Below are positions 41,419 to 49,603 of a stretch of DNA of 64,000 nt, piece after piece. The notes beneath the pieces are model-generated. The model was given only the letters and a program-made list of their open reading frames with translations. It was not told the origin of the DNA and made no database searches. The stretch is taken from the IMG/VR virus record IMGVR_UViG_3300027706_000269, positions 27,817-91,816 of that record. The stretch is one strand, 5' to 3'. Both the position numbers and the translations under genes were made by a program. This DNA is from a virus. Positions within the stretch are counted from its first letter, which is position 1, and each line of letters opens with the position of its first letter.

Positions 41419-43379
41419 TGGACGAGTTCGCCTATGAGGGCTGGGACGTCATCGAGCGCGCTTGGCGCGAGGGCCTCACGCCGGACCCGCTGCTCACCGT
41501 CTCCGAATGGGCCGACCGTCACCGGGTGCTGTCGAGCAAGGCCTCGAGCGAGCCGGGGCGCTGGCGCACCGCGCGCACGCCGTATCTGAAGGCGATCATG
41601 GACTGCCTGTCGCCGACCTCGCCCGTCGAGCGCGTGGTGTTCATGAAGGGCGCGCAGGTGGGCGCGACCGAGACCGGCTCGAACTGGATCGGCTACGTGA
41701 TCCACCACGCCCCCGGGCCGATGATGGCGGTGTGGCCCACCGTGGAGATGGCCAAGCGCAACTCCAAGCAGCGCATCGACCCGCTGATCGAGGAGTCGCC
41801 GGTGCTCTGCGAACTCATCGCCCCGGCGAGAAGCCGCGACTCGGGCAACACCGTGCTGATGAAGGAGTTTCGCGGCGGGGTGCTGGTGATGACCGGGGCC
41901 AACTCGGCCGTGGGCCTGCGCTCGATGCCGGTGCGCTACCTGTTCCTCGACGAGGTGGACGCCTACCCGCTGGACGTGGATGGCGAGGGCGATGCGATCA
42001 TTCTCTCCGAAGCCCGCACCCGGACGTTTGCCCGACGCAAGATCCTGCTGGTCTCCACCCCCACCATCGCCGGGGCCTCGATCATCGAGCGCGAGTACGA
42101 GGCGAGCGATCAGCGCCGCTACTTCGTGCCCTGCCCGCATTGCGCGCACCGGCAGTGGCTGCGCTTCGAGCAGCTGCGTTGGGAGCCGGGGCGGCCGCAA
42201 GACGCGGCCTACGTGTGCGAGGCCTGCGAGGAGCCCATCGCCGAGCACCACAAGCCGCGCATGCTCGAACTCGGCCAGTGGCAGGCGCAGGCCGAGAGCC
42301 GCACCGCGGGCTTCCACCTGTCCTCGCTCTACAGCCCCTGGCGCCGCTGGCGCGAGATCGCGGAGTCCTGGGAGAAGGCCACCCGCGCCGAAGGCCGGTC
42401 GGTGGCGATGATCAAGACCTTCAAGAACAACGAGCTCGGCGAGACCTGGGTCGAGGAGGGCGAGGCGCCGGACTGGCAGCGCCTGCTGGAGCGGCGCGAG
42501 GATTACCCGATCGGCACCGTCCCCGCCGGAGGGCTCTTGCTCACCGCCGGCGCCGACGTGCAGAAGGACCGCGTCGAGGTGTCGGTGTGGGCCTTCGGGC
42601 GCGGCAAGGAGTGTTGGCTCGTCGAGCACCGGGTGCTGATGGGGGACACGGCGCGCGAAGCGGTCTGGCAGCGGCTGGCCGACCTGCTCGCCGAGACCTG
42701 GACGCACGAGAGCGGCGCGCAGCTGCCGCTGGCCCGCCTGGCGGTGGACACGGGCTTTGCGACGCAGGAGGCCTACGCCTTCGTGCGCCGGGTGCGCGAC
42801 GGCCGGGTGATGGCGGTCAAGGGCGCGCCCAAAGGGGTGGCGCTGATCGGCACCCCCACCGCGGTCGACGTGACCCAGGGCGGCAAGCGGCTGCGCCGGG
42901 GCGTGAAAGTGTTCTCGGTGGCGGTGGGCATCGCCAAGCGCGAGCTCTACGACCACCTGCGCCTCGCCCCCGAGGTGGCCGAGGACGGCGTGAGGCCGGC
43001 CTACCCTGCCGGCTACGTGCACCTGCCGAAGATCGACGCCGAGTTCCTGCAGCAACTGTGCGCCGAGCAGCTCGTCACCCGGCGTAATCGCCACGGCTTT
43101 GCGGTGCGCGAGTGGCAGAAGATGCGCGAGCGCAACGAGGCCCTCGACTGCTACGTCTACGCCCGCGCCGCGGCCAGTGCCGCGGGGCTGGATCGTTTCG
43201 AGGAACGCCACTGGCGCGAACTGGAGCGGCAACTGGGGCTGCCGCCGCCCGGCGAATCCATGCCGTCGAACGAAATGCCCATCGAACGACCTCCCGAGGC
43301 CACCCATCGCGGTGGCCTCGAGGTTTCTGCAACCCGCCACCCCGGCCGGCGTGTCATCCGCAGCCCCTGGCTGCGCTGA
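41418..43379 (+). CDS. Terminase large subunit, GpA family
   Basis: The 653-aa product matches the lambda gpA group: 'LSSKASSEPGRWRTARTPYL', an ATP-binding 'KGAQVGATET', 'FLDEVDAYP' (Walker B-like) and a zinc-like 'CPHCAHRQ...CEACEEP' element, then the nuclease region ('LTAGADVQKDRVEV', 'LAVDTGF'). It pumps and cuts DNA at the procapsid portal. The C-terminal ~30 residues are low-complexity and contain a 9-bp hairpin in the DNA (43296-43319). The start overlaps the TerS stop. Confidence 0.95.
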   Translation: MDEFAYEGWDVIERAWREGLTPDPLLTVSEWADRHRVLSSKASSEPGRWRTARTPYLKAIMDCLSPTSPVERVVFMKGAQVGATETGSNWIGYVIHHAPGPMMAVWPTVEMAKRNSKQRIDPLIEESPVLCELIAPARSRDSGNTVLMKEFRGGVLVMTGANSAVGLRSMPVRYLFLDEVDAYPLDVDGEGDAIILSEARTRTFARRKILLVSTPTIAGASIIEREYEASDQRRYFVPCPHCAHRQWLRFEQLRWEPGRPQDAAYVCEACEEPIAEHHKPRMLELGQWQAQAESRTAGFHLSSLYSPWRRWREIAESWEKATRAEGRSVAMIKTFKNNELGETWVEEGEAPDWQRLLERREDYPIGTVPAGGLLLTAGADVQKDRVEVSVWAFGRGKECWLVEHRVLMGDTAREAVWQRLADLLAETWTHESGAQLPLARLAVDTGFATQEAYAFVRRVRDGRVMAVKGAPKGVALIGTPTAVDVTQGGKRLRRGVKVFSVAVGIAKRELYDHLRLAPEVAEDGVRPAYPAGYVHLPKIDAEFLQQLCAEQLVTRRNRHGFAVREWQKMRERNEALDCYVYARAAASAAGLDRFEERHWRELERQLGLPPPGESMPSNEMPIERPPEATHRGGLEVSATRHPGRRVIRSPWLR

Positions 43380-43415
43380 TCCCCGCCGGCCGTCCCGAAC
43401 CCCGAAGGAGAACCC

Positions 43416-43907
43416 ATGTCCCTGGCCACCCGCATCGAGAGCCTCGTCATCCGCGTCGCGCAGGAGTTCAACGACGTCCGCGCGAAGGCCGGGAATCTCG
43501 CCAACCTCACCACCACCGACAAGTCCAGCCTGGTGGCGGCCATCAACGAGCTGAAGGCCGCGGTGGTGGCCTCGGGTGCGATCGACGACACCCAGGTCGC
43601 CACCACCAGCACCTACTCGTCGAGCAAGATCGTCACGCTGCTCGACACGCTCAAGGCCGAGATCCTGGGCGGGGCCGATGCCGCCTACGACACGTTGCTG
43701 GAGATCCAGCAGCTGCTGCAGGATGGCACCAGCGGCCTGGATGCCTTGCTCACTGCGGTCAACCACCGCGTGCGCTTCGACGCGGCGCAGTCCCTGACGG
43801 CTGCCGAGCAGGCCCAGGCGCGCAGCAACATCGGCGCCGTGGCCGCCGCCGAGGTGGGCGACACCGACACCGACTTCGTCGCGATCTTCGAAGGGGCCCT
43901 GGTCTGA
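43416..43907 (+). CDS. Tail-fibre-like or collar-like phage structural protein (163 aa)
   Basis: The 163-aa product has 'IESLVIRVAQEFNDVRAKAG', 'LTTTDKSSLVAAINELKAAV' and 'LTAAEQAQARSNIGAV' elements that recur in phage tail fibres and collar proteins. It contains no enzyme motifs. Its place between TerL and gpW is unusual for a fibre gene; a head fibre or neck decoration role is possible. It is coupled to the next gene by a TGATG overlap. Confidence 0.6.
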   Translation: MSLATRIESLVIRVAQEFNDVRAKAGNLANLTTTDKSSLVAAINELKAAVVASGAIDDTQVATTSTYSSSKIVTLLDTLKAEILGGADAAYDTLLEIQQLLQDGTSGLDALLTAVNHRVRFDAAQSLTAAEQAQARSNIGAVAAAEVGDTDTDFVAIFEGALV

Positions 43908-44299
43908 TGAGCCTGGCCTTGCGCCTTGCCGCCCTGGCCAGCCGCATCGGCCTGGAGGTCAAGACCAAGATCGATGTCAGCCATCCGGGGCTGGCCCGTG
44001 CCTGGGTGTGCTTTGGCCATGTCGGCAACCAGATCGTCGTGCGGGCCGCGCACAACGTCGCCTCGGTCACGCGGCTCGCCCCAGGCCGCTACCGCGTGAG
44101 CTTCGCCAGCCCGCTGCCGGACGCGAACTACTGCTGGGTGGGCGTCGCACGCAGCAACACCAACACGGGCACGCAGCGGCTGCTGATCGTGCGCTCGACC
44201 GCCGACGAGAAAACGCCGACGCACGTCGATGTGGGCTGCGCGACCACCGCCGCGTCCTTCGCCGACTCCCCCGAGATCGACCTCGTGGTCTACCGCTGA
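43907..44299 (+). CDS. Small beta-structured phage protein (130 aa)
   Basis: The 130-aa product begins on the stop of the preceding fibre-like gene and ends on the gpW start. It has alternating strands ('GLARAWVCFGHVGNQIVVRA', 'PGRYRVSFASPLPDANYCWV') like the distal domain of a fibre or collar protein. It probably works with the 163-aa protein as a two-part decoration or fibre. Confidence 0.6.
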   Translation: MSLALRLAALASRIGLEVKTKIDVSHPGLARAWVCFGHVGNQIVVRAAHNVASVTRLAPGRYRVSFASPLPDANYCWVGVARSNTNTGTQRLLIVRSTADEKTPTHVDVGCATTAASFADSPEIDLVVYR

Positions 44300-44520
44300 T
44301 GGCCTACACCCAAGCCGACCTCGAGGCCCTGCAAGCCGCACTCGCCAAGGGCGAGAAGCGCGTGAGCTTCGGCGACAAGACGGTCGAGTACCGCAGCGTG
44401 GAGGAACTGCAAGCTGCTATTCGCCAGGTGAAACGCGACCTCTTCGAGCAGGCCGTGGCCACGGGGCTGTGGCCCGGCGCGCCGCGGCAGATCCGCCTTC
44501 ACACGACCAAGGGGACGTGA
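44299..44520 (+). CDS. Head completion/joining protein, gpW-like
   Basis: The 73-aa product has the gpW pattern: 'YTQADLEALQAALAKGEKRV', 'VEYRSVEELQAAIRQVK'. In lambda gpW closes the filled head at the portal before the tail joins. The length and the place directly upstream of the portal gene agree. Both ends overlap neighbours by 1 bp. Confidence 0.85.
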   Translation: MAYTQADLEALQAALAKGEKRVSFGDKTVEYRSVEELQAAIRQVKRDLFEQAVATGLWPGAPRQIRLHTTKGT

Positions 44521-46061
44521 TGGGTTGGCGCACCTCACAAACGCCAGCAAGCTGGCTCAGCACCCTCAAGCGCCGGCTGCTCGGCACCAGCCCCACCTAC
44601 GACGGCGTGGGCGGCGGCCGCAGGGCCGTGGCCTGGCAGGTGGGCAACCCCGGGGCGGTCGCGGCGCTGGCTTTCACGCAGAACGAACTGCGCGCCAAGA
44701 GCCGCGATCTCGCCCGGCGCAACGCCTGGGCGGCCGCGGGCATCGAGGCGTTCGTGGCGAATGCCATCGGCACCGGCATCAAGCCGCAGAGCATGGTGCA
44801 GGACCCGGCCGTGCGCGAGGCCATCCACGCGTTATGGTGGGACTGGGTGGAGGAGGCCGACGCCGCAGGACTCACCGACTTCTACGGCCTGCAGGCGCTC
44901 GCCTGCCGCGCGATGCTCGAAGGCGGCGAGGCGCTGGTGCGCCTGCGCTGGCGCCGTCTCGAGGACGGTCTGCCGGTGGGCCTGCAGCTGCAGGTGCTCG
45001 AGCCGGAACACCTGCCGACGACGCTCGACCGCGACCTGCCCTCGGGCCACGTCATCCGCGCCGGCATCGAGTTCGACCGGCTCGGGCGGCGCGTGGCCTA
45101 TCACCTGACCCGCTCGCATCCGGGCGACGGGAGCCTGGCGCCGATGTCGGGCACGGGCGCCTCCGCGGGAGGTCTCGACACCGTGCGCGTGGGTGCCTCC
45201 GAGGTCATCCACCTGTTCCGCCCGCTGCGCCCGGGGCAGATCCGCGGCGAGCCGTGGCTTGCGCGGGCGCTGGTGAAGCTGCACGAGCTCGACCAGTACG
45301 ACGACGCGGAACTGGTGCGCAAGAAGACCGCGGCGATGTTCGCCGGCTTCATCACGCGGCTCGCCCCCGAGGACACCCTGATGGGCGAAGGGCTGCCGGA
45401 CGCGCAGGGCGCGGCGCTCGCCGGACTGGAACCCGGCACGTTGCAGATCCTGGAGCCGGGCGAGGACATCAAGTTCTCGGCGCCGGCCGACGTGGGCGCG
45501 AGCTACGGCGAGTTCATGCGCCAGCAGTTCCGGGCCGTGGCCGCCGCCATGGGCATCACCTACGAGATGCTCACCGGTGATCTCACCCAGGTGAACTACT
45601 CCAGCATCCGCGCGGGGCTGCTGGAGTTCCGCCGCCGTTGCGAGGCCATCCAGCACGGGGTGATCGTGCACCAGCTGTGCCGCCCGGTGTGGCGGGCCTG
45701 GATGGAGCAGGCCGTGCTCGAAGGGGCGCTGAGCCTGCCCGGCTACGCCCGCCGCCGGCGCGCGTACCAGGCCGCCAAGTGGATCCCGCAGGGCTGGCAG
45801 TGGGTCGATCCCTTGAAGGAGTTCAACGCGCTCAAGCTCGCGATCCGCGCAGGGCTGATGAGCCGCTCGGAGGCGATCTCGGCCTACGGCTACGACGCCG
45901 AGGACATCGACCGCGAGATCGCGGCGGACAACGCCCGCGCCGATGAACTGGGGCTGGTCTTCGACTCGGATCCGCGGCACGACCAGACACCGGCTGCCGC
46001 GCCTCAATCACCGCAGAAGGATGGTTCAGATGCTGATGCCGTAGAGCCTACGAGCGCTTGA
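44520..46061 (+). CDS. Portal protein, lambda gpB family
   Basis: The 513-aa product has portal features: 'NAWAAAGIEAFVANAIGTGI', 'GEALVRLRWRR', 'RGEPWLARALVKLHELDQYD', 'MGITYEMLTGDLTQVNYSSI', 'QWVDPLKE..A...AI..GL'. It forms the dodecameric ring for DNA passage. The start overlaps the gpW stop. Its last ~5 codons lie over the 3' end of an antisense RelE-like gene, so the C-terminus may have been altered by that insertion. Confidence 0.95.
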   Translation: MGWRTSQTPASWLSTLKRRLLGTSPTYDGVGGGRRAVAWQVGNPGAVAALAFTQNELRAKSRDLARRNAWAAAGIEAFVANAIGTGIKPQSMVQDPAVREAIHALWWDWVEEADAAGLTDFYGLQALACRAMLEGGEALVRLRWRRLEDGLPVGLQLQVLEPEHLPTTLDRDLPSGHVIRAGIEFDRLGRRVAYHLTRSHPGDGSLAPMSGTGASAGGLDTVRVGASEVIHLFRPLRPGQIRGEPWLARALVKLHELDQYDDAELVRKKTAAMFAGFITRLAPEDTLMGEGLPDAQGAALAGLEPGTLQILEPGEDIKFSAPADVGASYGEFMRQQFRAVAAAMGITYEMLTGDLTQVNYSSIRAGLLEFRRRCEAIQHGVIVHQLCRPVWRAWMEQAVLEGALSLPGYARRRRAYQAAKWIPQGWQWVDPLKEFNALKLAIRAGLMSRSEAISAYGYDAEDIDREIAADNARADELGLVFDSDPRHDQTPAAAPQSPQKDGSDADAVEPTSA

Positions 46062-46329
46062 GGTCGCGATAGAAGTTCTCGTGCGGGCCAACCGCTTCGA
46101 GATAGATCAAGCGGACTTCGTGATCGACGGTATAGCCCAGCAGGTAGAGCTGATTCTGGCTGCGGAACTTGTAGACGAACAGATCGGCGAGATCACCCTT
46201 CTTGCGTTCCCCGACGTTCGGGTCGGCCGCGATGACTTCGGTGGCGGCATCGACATCGGCCGCGACGTTGTCATGCAGCTTCTTGTAGGCCCGGGCAAAC
46301 CGACGGGTTTGCTTGAGACCGTAGCTCAT
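46048..46329 (-). CDS. RelE/ParE-family toxin inside the late operon
   Basis: The 93-aa product has the RelE pattern: 'LKQTRRFARAYKKLHDNVAA', 'GERKKGDLADLFVYKFRSQN', 'YLLGYTVDHEVRLIYLEAVG'. It would cleave mRNA or poison gyrase, depending on subgroup. It is antisense to the phage late genes, converges with the portal gene (14-bp overlap), and overlaps its antitoxin by 4 bp. Confidence 0.82.
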   Translation of the reverse strand: MSYGLKQTRRFARAYKKLHDNVAADVDAATEVIAADPNVGERKKGDLADLFVYKFRSQNQLYLLGYTVDHEVRLIYLEAVGPHENFYRDLKRS

Positions 46330-46562
46330 GCCTTGCGGCGGGACCGGGGCACGAAGAGGGTCGCGTCCTCACGCGGCTCGGCCATCGACGCCAGCGATTC
46401 GGCGATGAAGCCGACCGGCAGATCGGGGTTGTCCAGCGCGGCCCGGCCGACCTTGGCCCAGTACTCGACTTGGCCGGCGATGGTTCGATGCTCGGCCAGC
46501 GCCTCGGCGCGCGCTTGTTCGTAAAGCTTTTGGTCGATGCGGATGGAAATCGACGTCGTCAT
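46326..46562 (-). CDS. ParD-like antitoxin paired with the RelE-type toxin
   Basis: The 78-aa product has a ParD-like ribbon-helix-helix start ('TSISIRIDQKLYEQARAEAL', 'HRTIAGQVEYWAKVGRAALD'), matching ParD_like antitoxins. It begins under its own strong promoter and palindrome at 46594-46629. It is divergent from the S49 protease gene, and its -35 box lies 4 bp from that gene's ATG. Confidence 0.8.
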   Translation of the reverse strand: MTTSISIRIDQKLYEQARAEALAEHRTIAGQVEYWAKVGRAALDNPDLPVGFIAESLASMAEPREDATLFVPRSRRKA

Positions 46563-46593
46563 GGCGTCACCTGGGTAGGCCCTGCAACGAATT

Positions 46594-46629
46594 TACCACA
46601 ATTGTAGTAGCGTCTCGCAAGGCGTTCAA
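46594..46629 (-). promoter_or_regulatory. Strong promoter and palindromic operator of the RelE/ParD-like pair
   Basis: On the - strand TTGAAC (46629-46624), a 17-bp spacer and TACAAT (46606-46601) form a near-consensus sigma70 promoter. The -10 box is embedded in a 16-bp palindrome with two mismatches (46594-46609, TACCACAATTGTAGTA on the + strand), a likely antitoxin operator. Confidence 0.8.
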
Positions 46630-46633
46630 TCCC

Positions 46634-47857
46634 ATGCTCCCCCACCTCGCCGCCCGCCTGTTCGGGACGCCCTTGCTCGTCCAGCGCGCCAAGCTCGACC
46701 TGATCCTCGCGGTGCTCTCCGAGCGCCTCCATCTCGCCGCGCCGGACGTCGAACTCGCGCCGCCGCTGCCGCGGCCCGCGACCCCCCAGGCGTTTCCGGA
46801 AGCTTCGATCGCCGTCCTGCCGATCCACGGCACCCTGGTCAAGCGCACGCTGGGGCTGGAGGCGGCCTCGGGGCTGACGAGCTACGCCGACATCGGCGCG
46901 CGGCTGGAGGCGGCGCTGGCCGACCCTCTGGTGGCCGGCATCGTGCTCGACATCGACTCGCCCGGCGGCGAGACCGGCGGCTGCTTCGAGCTCGCCCGCC
47001 GCGTGCGTGAGGCGGCCGGCCTCAAGCCGGTCTGGGCCGTGGCCAACGACGCCGCCTTCTCCGCGGCCTACGCGATCGGCTGCGCCGCCGAGCGGCTCTA
47101 CGTCACCGAGACCGGCGGCGTGGGCTCGATCGGCGTGATCGCGCTGCACGTGGACCAATCGGCCAAGGACGCCCAGGACGGCTACCGCTACACGGCGATC
47201 ACCGCGGGCGCGCGCAAGAACGACTACTCGCCGCACGAGCCGCTTCACGACGCCGCGCGCGCGGCGCTGCAGGCCGAGGTAGACCGGCTCCACGGCCTCT
47301 TCGTCGCGCACGTGGCGGCGATGCGCGGCCTCCCTGAGGACGCGGTGCGCGCGACCGAGGCCGCGCTCTTCTTCGGCCCGCAGGCCCTCGAGACGGGGCT
47401 GGCCGACGGGGTGGCCACGCTTGCCGCGGTGCTCGCCGAGTTCGACCGACATCTTTCTGCCGCGCGGCGTCCGTCTTCCCCGCCGCGCCAAGCCCCGACC
47501 GGGAAGGCGACCGTTCTCCGAGGAACCCCCTCCATGACCGACACCCCGCCCGAGACGCTCGGCGTGGATGAAGCCGCCGCCCTGGTGGCCGAGGCCCGCC
47601 GCGAAGTGGCGCAGTCCGCGCAAGCGATCGCGGAACTGTGTCTGATCGCCGGCTGCCCCGAGCGCGCCGCCGAGTTCATCGCGGCCGGCCACACCGAGGC
47701 CGCGGTGCGCCGCACCCTGATCGAAGCGCGCGCTGAGCGCAGCACGGAGTCCGCCGTGCGCTCGACCCATAGCCCCGAGGACTGGGCCGCCCCTGGCGCA
47801 GACCCCGCCGCCTCGCCCGTGGTCGCCGCCGTCAAGAAACTCGTCACCCGGGAGTGA
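46634..47857 (+). CDS. S49-family capsid maturation protease with scaffold domain (gpC-like)
   Basis: The 407-aa product has the SppA/S49 fold with 'DIDSPGGETGG', nucleophile S143 in 'DAAFSAAYAIG', and Lys K195 in 'AGARKNDYSPHE', the Ser-Lys dyad. The C-terminal ~107 residues are helical and charged like a scaffold, and an internal start within the gene would produce them separately. This mirrors lambda C/Nu3. The ATG lies 5 bp from a - strand toxin-antitoxin promoter, so the TA insertion sits right at the gene border. Confidence 0.9.
   Translation: MLPHLAARLFGTPLLVQRAKLDLILAVLSERLHLAAPDVELAPPLPRPATPQAFPEASIAVLPIHGTLVKRTLGLEAASGLTSYADIGARLEAALADPLVAGIVLDIDSPGGETGGCFELARRVREAAGLKPVWAVANDAAFSAAYAIGCAAERLYVTETGGVGSIGVIALHVDQSAKDAQDGYRYTAITAGARKNDYSPHEPLHDAARAALQAEVDRLHGLFVAHVAAMRGLPEDAVRATEAALFFGPQALETGLADGVATLAAVLAEFDRHLSAARRPSSPPRQAPTGKATVLRGTPSMTDTPPETLGVDEAAALVAEARREVAQSAQAIAELCLIAGCPERAAEFIAAGHTEAAVRRTLIEARAERSTESAVRSTHSPEDWAAPGADPAASPVVAAVKKLVTRE
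47534..47857 (+). CDS. Nested capsid scaffold protein (Nu3-like), internal in-frame start
   Basis: An ATG at 47534, in frame with the protease gene, is preceded by GAGGAA (47520-47525) at an 8-nt spacing, an unusually good ribosome binding site for an internal codon. It would give a 107-aa helical acidic protein ('MTDTPPETLGVDEAAALVAE' at its N-terminus). In lambda the scaffold Nu3 is made the same way from inside gene C. No separate scaffold gene is present between protease and gpD. Confidence 0.7.
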   Translation: MTDTPPETLGVDEAAALVAEARREVAQSAQAIAELCLIAGCPERAAEFIAAGHTEAAVRRTLIEARAERSTESAVRSTHSPEDWAAPGADPAASPVVAAVKKLVTRE

Positions 47858-47860
47858 ACC

Positions 47861-48238
47861 ATGCCCACGCTCACCCAAGCCCCCCACCTCGGCGACCTCG
47901 TGAAGTACGAGGCGCCGAACCTGTACTCGCGCGAGCAGGCGACCGTGGCCGCCGGGCAGAACCTACCGCTGGGCGCCGTGGTCGGGCGCGTGACGGCCAC
48001 GGGCAAGCTCAAGGCCCTCGACCCCAGCGCCACCGACGGCACGGAAGTGGCCGCGGGCGTCCTGGGCAACGCGGTCGATGCAACGCTGATCGACCGCGAG
48101 GATGCGATCCTGATCGCTCGCCATGCCATCGTCGCGCGCCACGCGCTCGTCTGGCCCGCGGGGATCACCACCGCGCAGCAGCTCGCTGCGATCGCCCAAC
48201 TCGAAGCGCGCGGCATCGTGGTGCGCGACAGCGCCTGA
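47861..48238 (+). CDS. Head decoration protein, gpD-like
   Basis: The 125-aa product matches gpD-type decoration proteins: 'LVKYEAPNLYSREQATVAAG', 'LPLGAVVGRVTATGKLKALD', 'AAGVLGNAVDAT'. It stabilises the expanded capsid. It begins 3 bp after the protease gene and is followed by a hairpin before the major capsid gene, as in lambda (D then E). Confidence 0.88.
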   Translation: MPTLTQAPHLGDLVKYEAPNLYSREQATVAAGQNLPLGAVVGRVTATGKLKALDPSATDGTEVAAGVLGNAVDATLIDREDAILIARHAIVARHALVWPAGITTAQQLAAIAQLEARGIVVRDSA

Positions 48239-48260
48239 TTCCGCCCCTCCCCACACCTCG

Positions 48261-48292
48261 GACGACCCGCCATTCGGCGGGTTCGTCGTTTC
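48261..48292 (+). terminator. Hairpin upstream of the major capsid gene
   Basis: GACGACCCGCC (48261-48271) pairs with GGCGGGTTCGTC (48276-48287) with one bulged base and an ATTC loop, followed by GTTTC. It lies directly before the GGAG of the major capsid gene and belongs to the same recurring hairpin type as 62181. It may process or stabilise mRNA rather than terminate. Confidence 0.5.
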
Positions 48293-48304
48293 TGGAGTCT
48301 CCCG

Positions 48305-49306
48305 ATGCTCAACCCCTTCGATTCCCCCGGCTTCTCGATGGCGAGCCTGACCGCCGCCATCAACCTGATCCCCAACCGCTACGGGCGGCTGGAAGCCTTG
48401 AACCTGTTTCCGGCCAAGCCCGTGCGCACGCGCCAGGTCGTCATCGAGGAGTACGCCGGGCGCCTGAACCTCTTGCCCACCCGGCCGCCCGGCTCGCCGG
48501 GCACGGTGGGCGAACGCGGCCGGCGCCGGCTGCGTTCCTTCGTCGTCCCGCACATCCCGCACGACGACGTGGTGTTGCCCGAGGAGGTGCAGGGCATCCG
48601 GGCCTTCGGCTCGGAAACCGAGATGGAGGCGGTCGCCGGCGTGCTCGCTCGACATCTCGAGACCATGCGCAACAAGCACGCGATCACCCTCGAGCACCTG
48701 CGCATGGGCGCGCTCAAGGGCCAGATCCTGGACGCCGACGGCAGCATCATCTACGACCTGTTCGACGAGTTCGAGCTCAGTCAGGCCACCATCGCCTTCG
48801 ATCTGGCCAATGCCAACAGCGACGTCAAGGGCCACTGCTACGAGGTGCTGGCGCACATCGAGGAGAACTTGAAGGGCGAGTTCATGACCGGCGTGCACGT
48901 CCTCTGTTCGCCCGAGTTCTTCCGGGCGCTCACCGGCCACAAGTCGGTCAAGGAGGCCTATACCCAGTGGCAACAGGGCGCGATCCTGATCAACGACGTG
49001 CGCGCGGGCTTCGTCTTCGCCGGCATCACCTTCGAGGAGTACCGCGGCCAGGCGACCGATGCCAACGGCAACGCGCGCCGCTTCATCGCCGCGGGCGAGG
49101 CTCACGCCTTCCCGCTGGGGACGGTGGACACCTTCGCCACGTATTTCGCGCCTGCCGACTTCAACGAGACCGTCAACACCTTGGGCCAGCCGCTCTACGC
49201 CAAGCAGGAGCCGCGCAAGTTCGACCGCGGCACCGATCTGCACACCCAGAGCAACCCGCTGCCGATGTGCCACCGGCCCGGCGTGCTGGTGAAGCTCACC
49301 GTCTGA
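48305..49306 (+). CDS. Major capsid protein, gpE-like
   Basis: The 333-aa product has gpE features: 'FSMASLTAAINLIPNRYGRL', 'RQVVIEEYAGRLNLLPTRPP', 'PHIPHDDVVLPEEVQGIRAF', 'HAITLEHLRMGALKGQI', 'GEAHAFPLGTVDTFATYFAP'. It forms the HK97-fold shell. GGAG lies 9 nt upstream of the ATG. It follows gpD through a hairpin, the lambda order. Confidence 0.95.
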   Translation: MLNPFDSPGFSMASLTAAINLIPNRYGRLEALNLFPAKPVRTRQVVIEEYAGRLNLLPTRPPGSPGTVGERGRRRLRSFVVPHIPHDDVVLPEEVQGIRAFGSETEMEAVAGVLARHLETMRNKHAITLEHLRMGALKGQILDADGSIIYDLFDEFELSQATIAFDLANANSDVKGHCYEVLAHIEENLKGEFMTGVHVLCSPEFFRALTGHKSVKEAYTQWQQGAILINDVRAGFVFAGITFEEYRGQATDANGNARRFIAAGEAHAFPLGTVDTFATYFAPADFNETVNTLGQPLYAKQEPRKFDRGTDLHTQSNPLPMCHRPGVLVKLTV

Positions 49307-49318
49307 GGGTCCTGTCCG

Positions 49319-49603
49319 ATGGTCTGTGTGGAGGATCTGTACGACGCCGCCGAGCGCGCGGGACTCTTGACGCCCGTCGTGGTGGGCACCACCACCGTGT
49401 CCTGCGCGTTCCGTGCGCCGGACGAGACGGTGCTCGACGGCCTGGCGCTGGCGCGCGACTTCGAGATCGAATACGCGGCCTCGCGCATCCATCTCGCACC
49501 GGGCGACGTGGTCACCATCGCCGGCGAGTCCTACCGCGTGCGCGAGGTGAGGGCGCTCGGCGACGGCCGCGAGTGCCGGGCCCAGCTTGCGAGGCTGCCA
49601 TGA
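49319..49603 (+). CDS. Head-tail joining protein (gpFII-like)
   Basis: The 94-aa product is a small beta-barrel-like protein ('VGTTTVSCAFRAPDETVLDG', 'IHLAPGDVVTIAGESYRVRE'). This fits the gpFII/gp18 joining family that seals the head to the tail. It lies between capsid and tail terminator genes, with a 4-bp overlap to the next start. Confidence 0.65.
   Translation: MVCVEDLYDAAERAGLLTPVVVGTTTVSCAFRAPDETVLDGLALARDFEIEYAASRIHLAPGDVVTIAGESYRVREVRALGDGRECRAQLARLP

Noticed and set aside
43296-43319. 9-bp perfect stem GAGGCCACC/GGTGGCCTC at the end of the TerL gene
   Set aside because: It lies within coding sequence and no T-run follows, so I do not call it a terminator.
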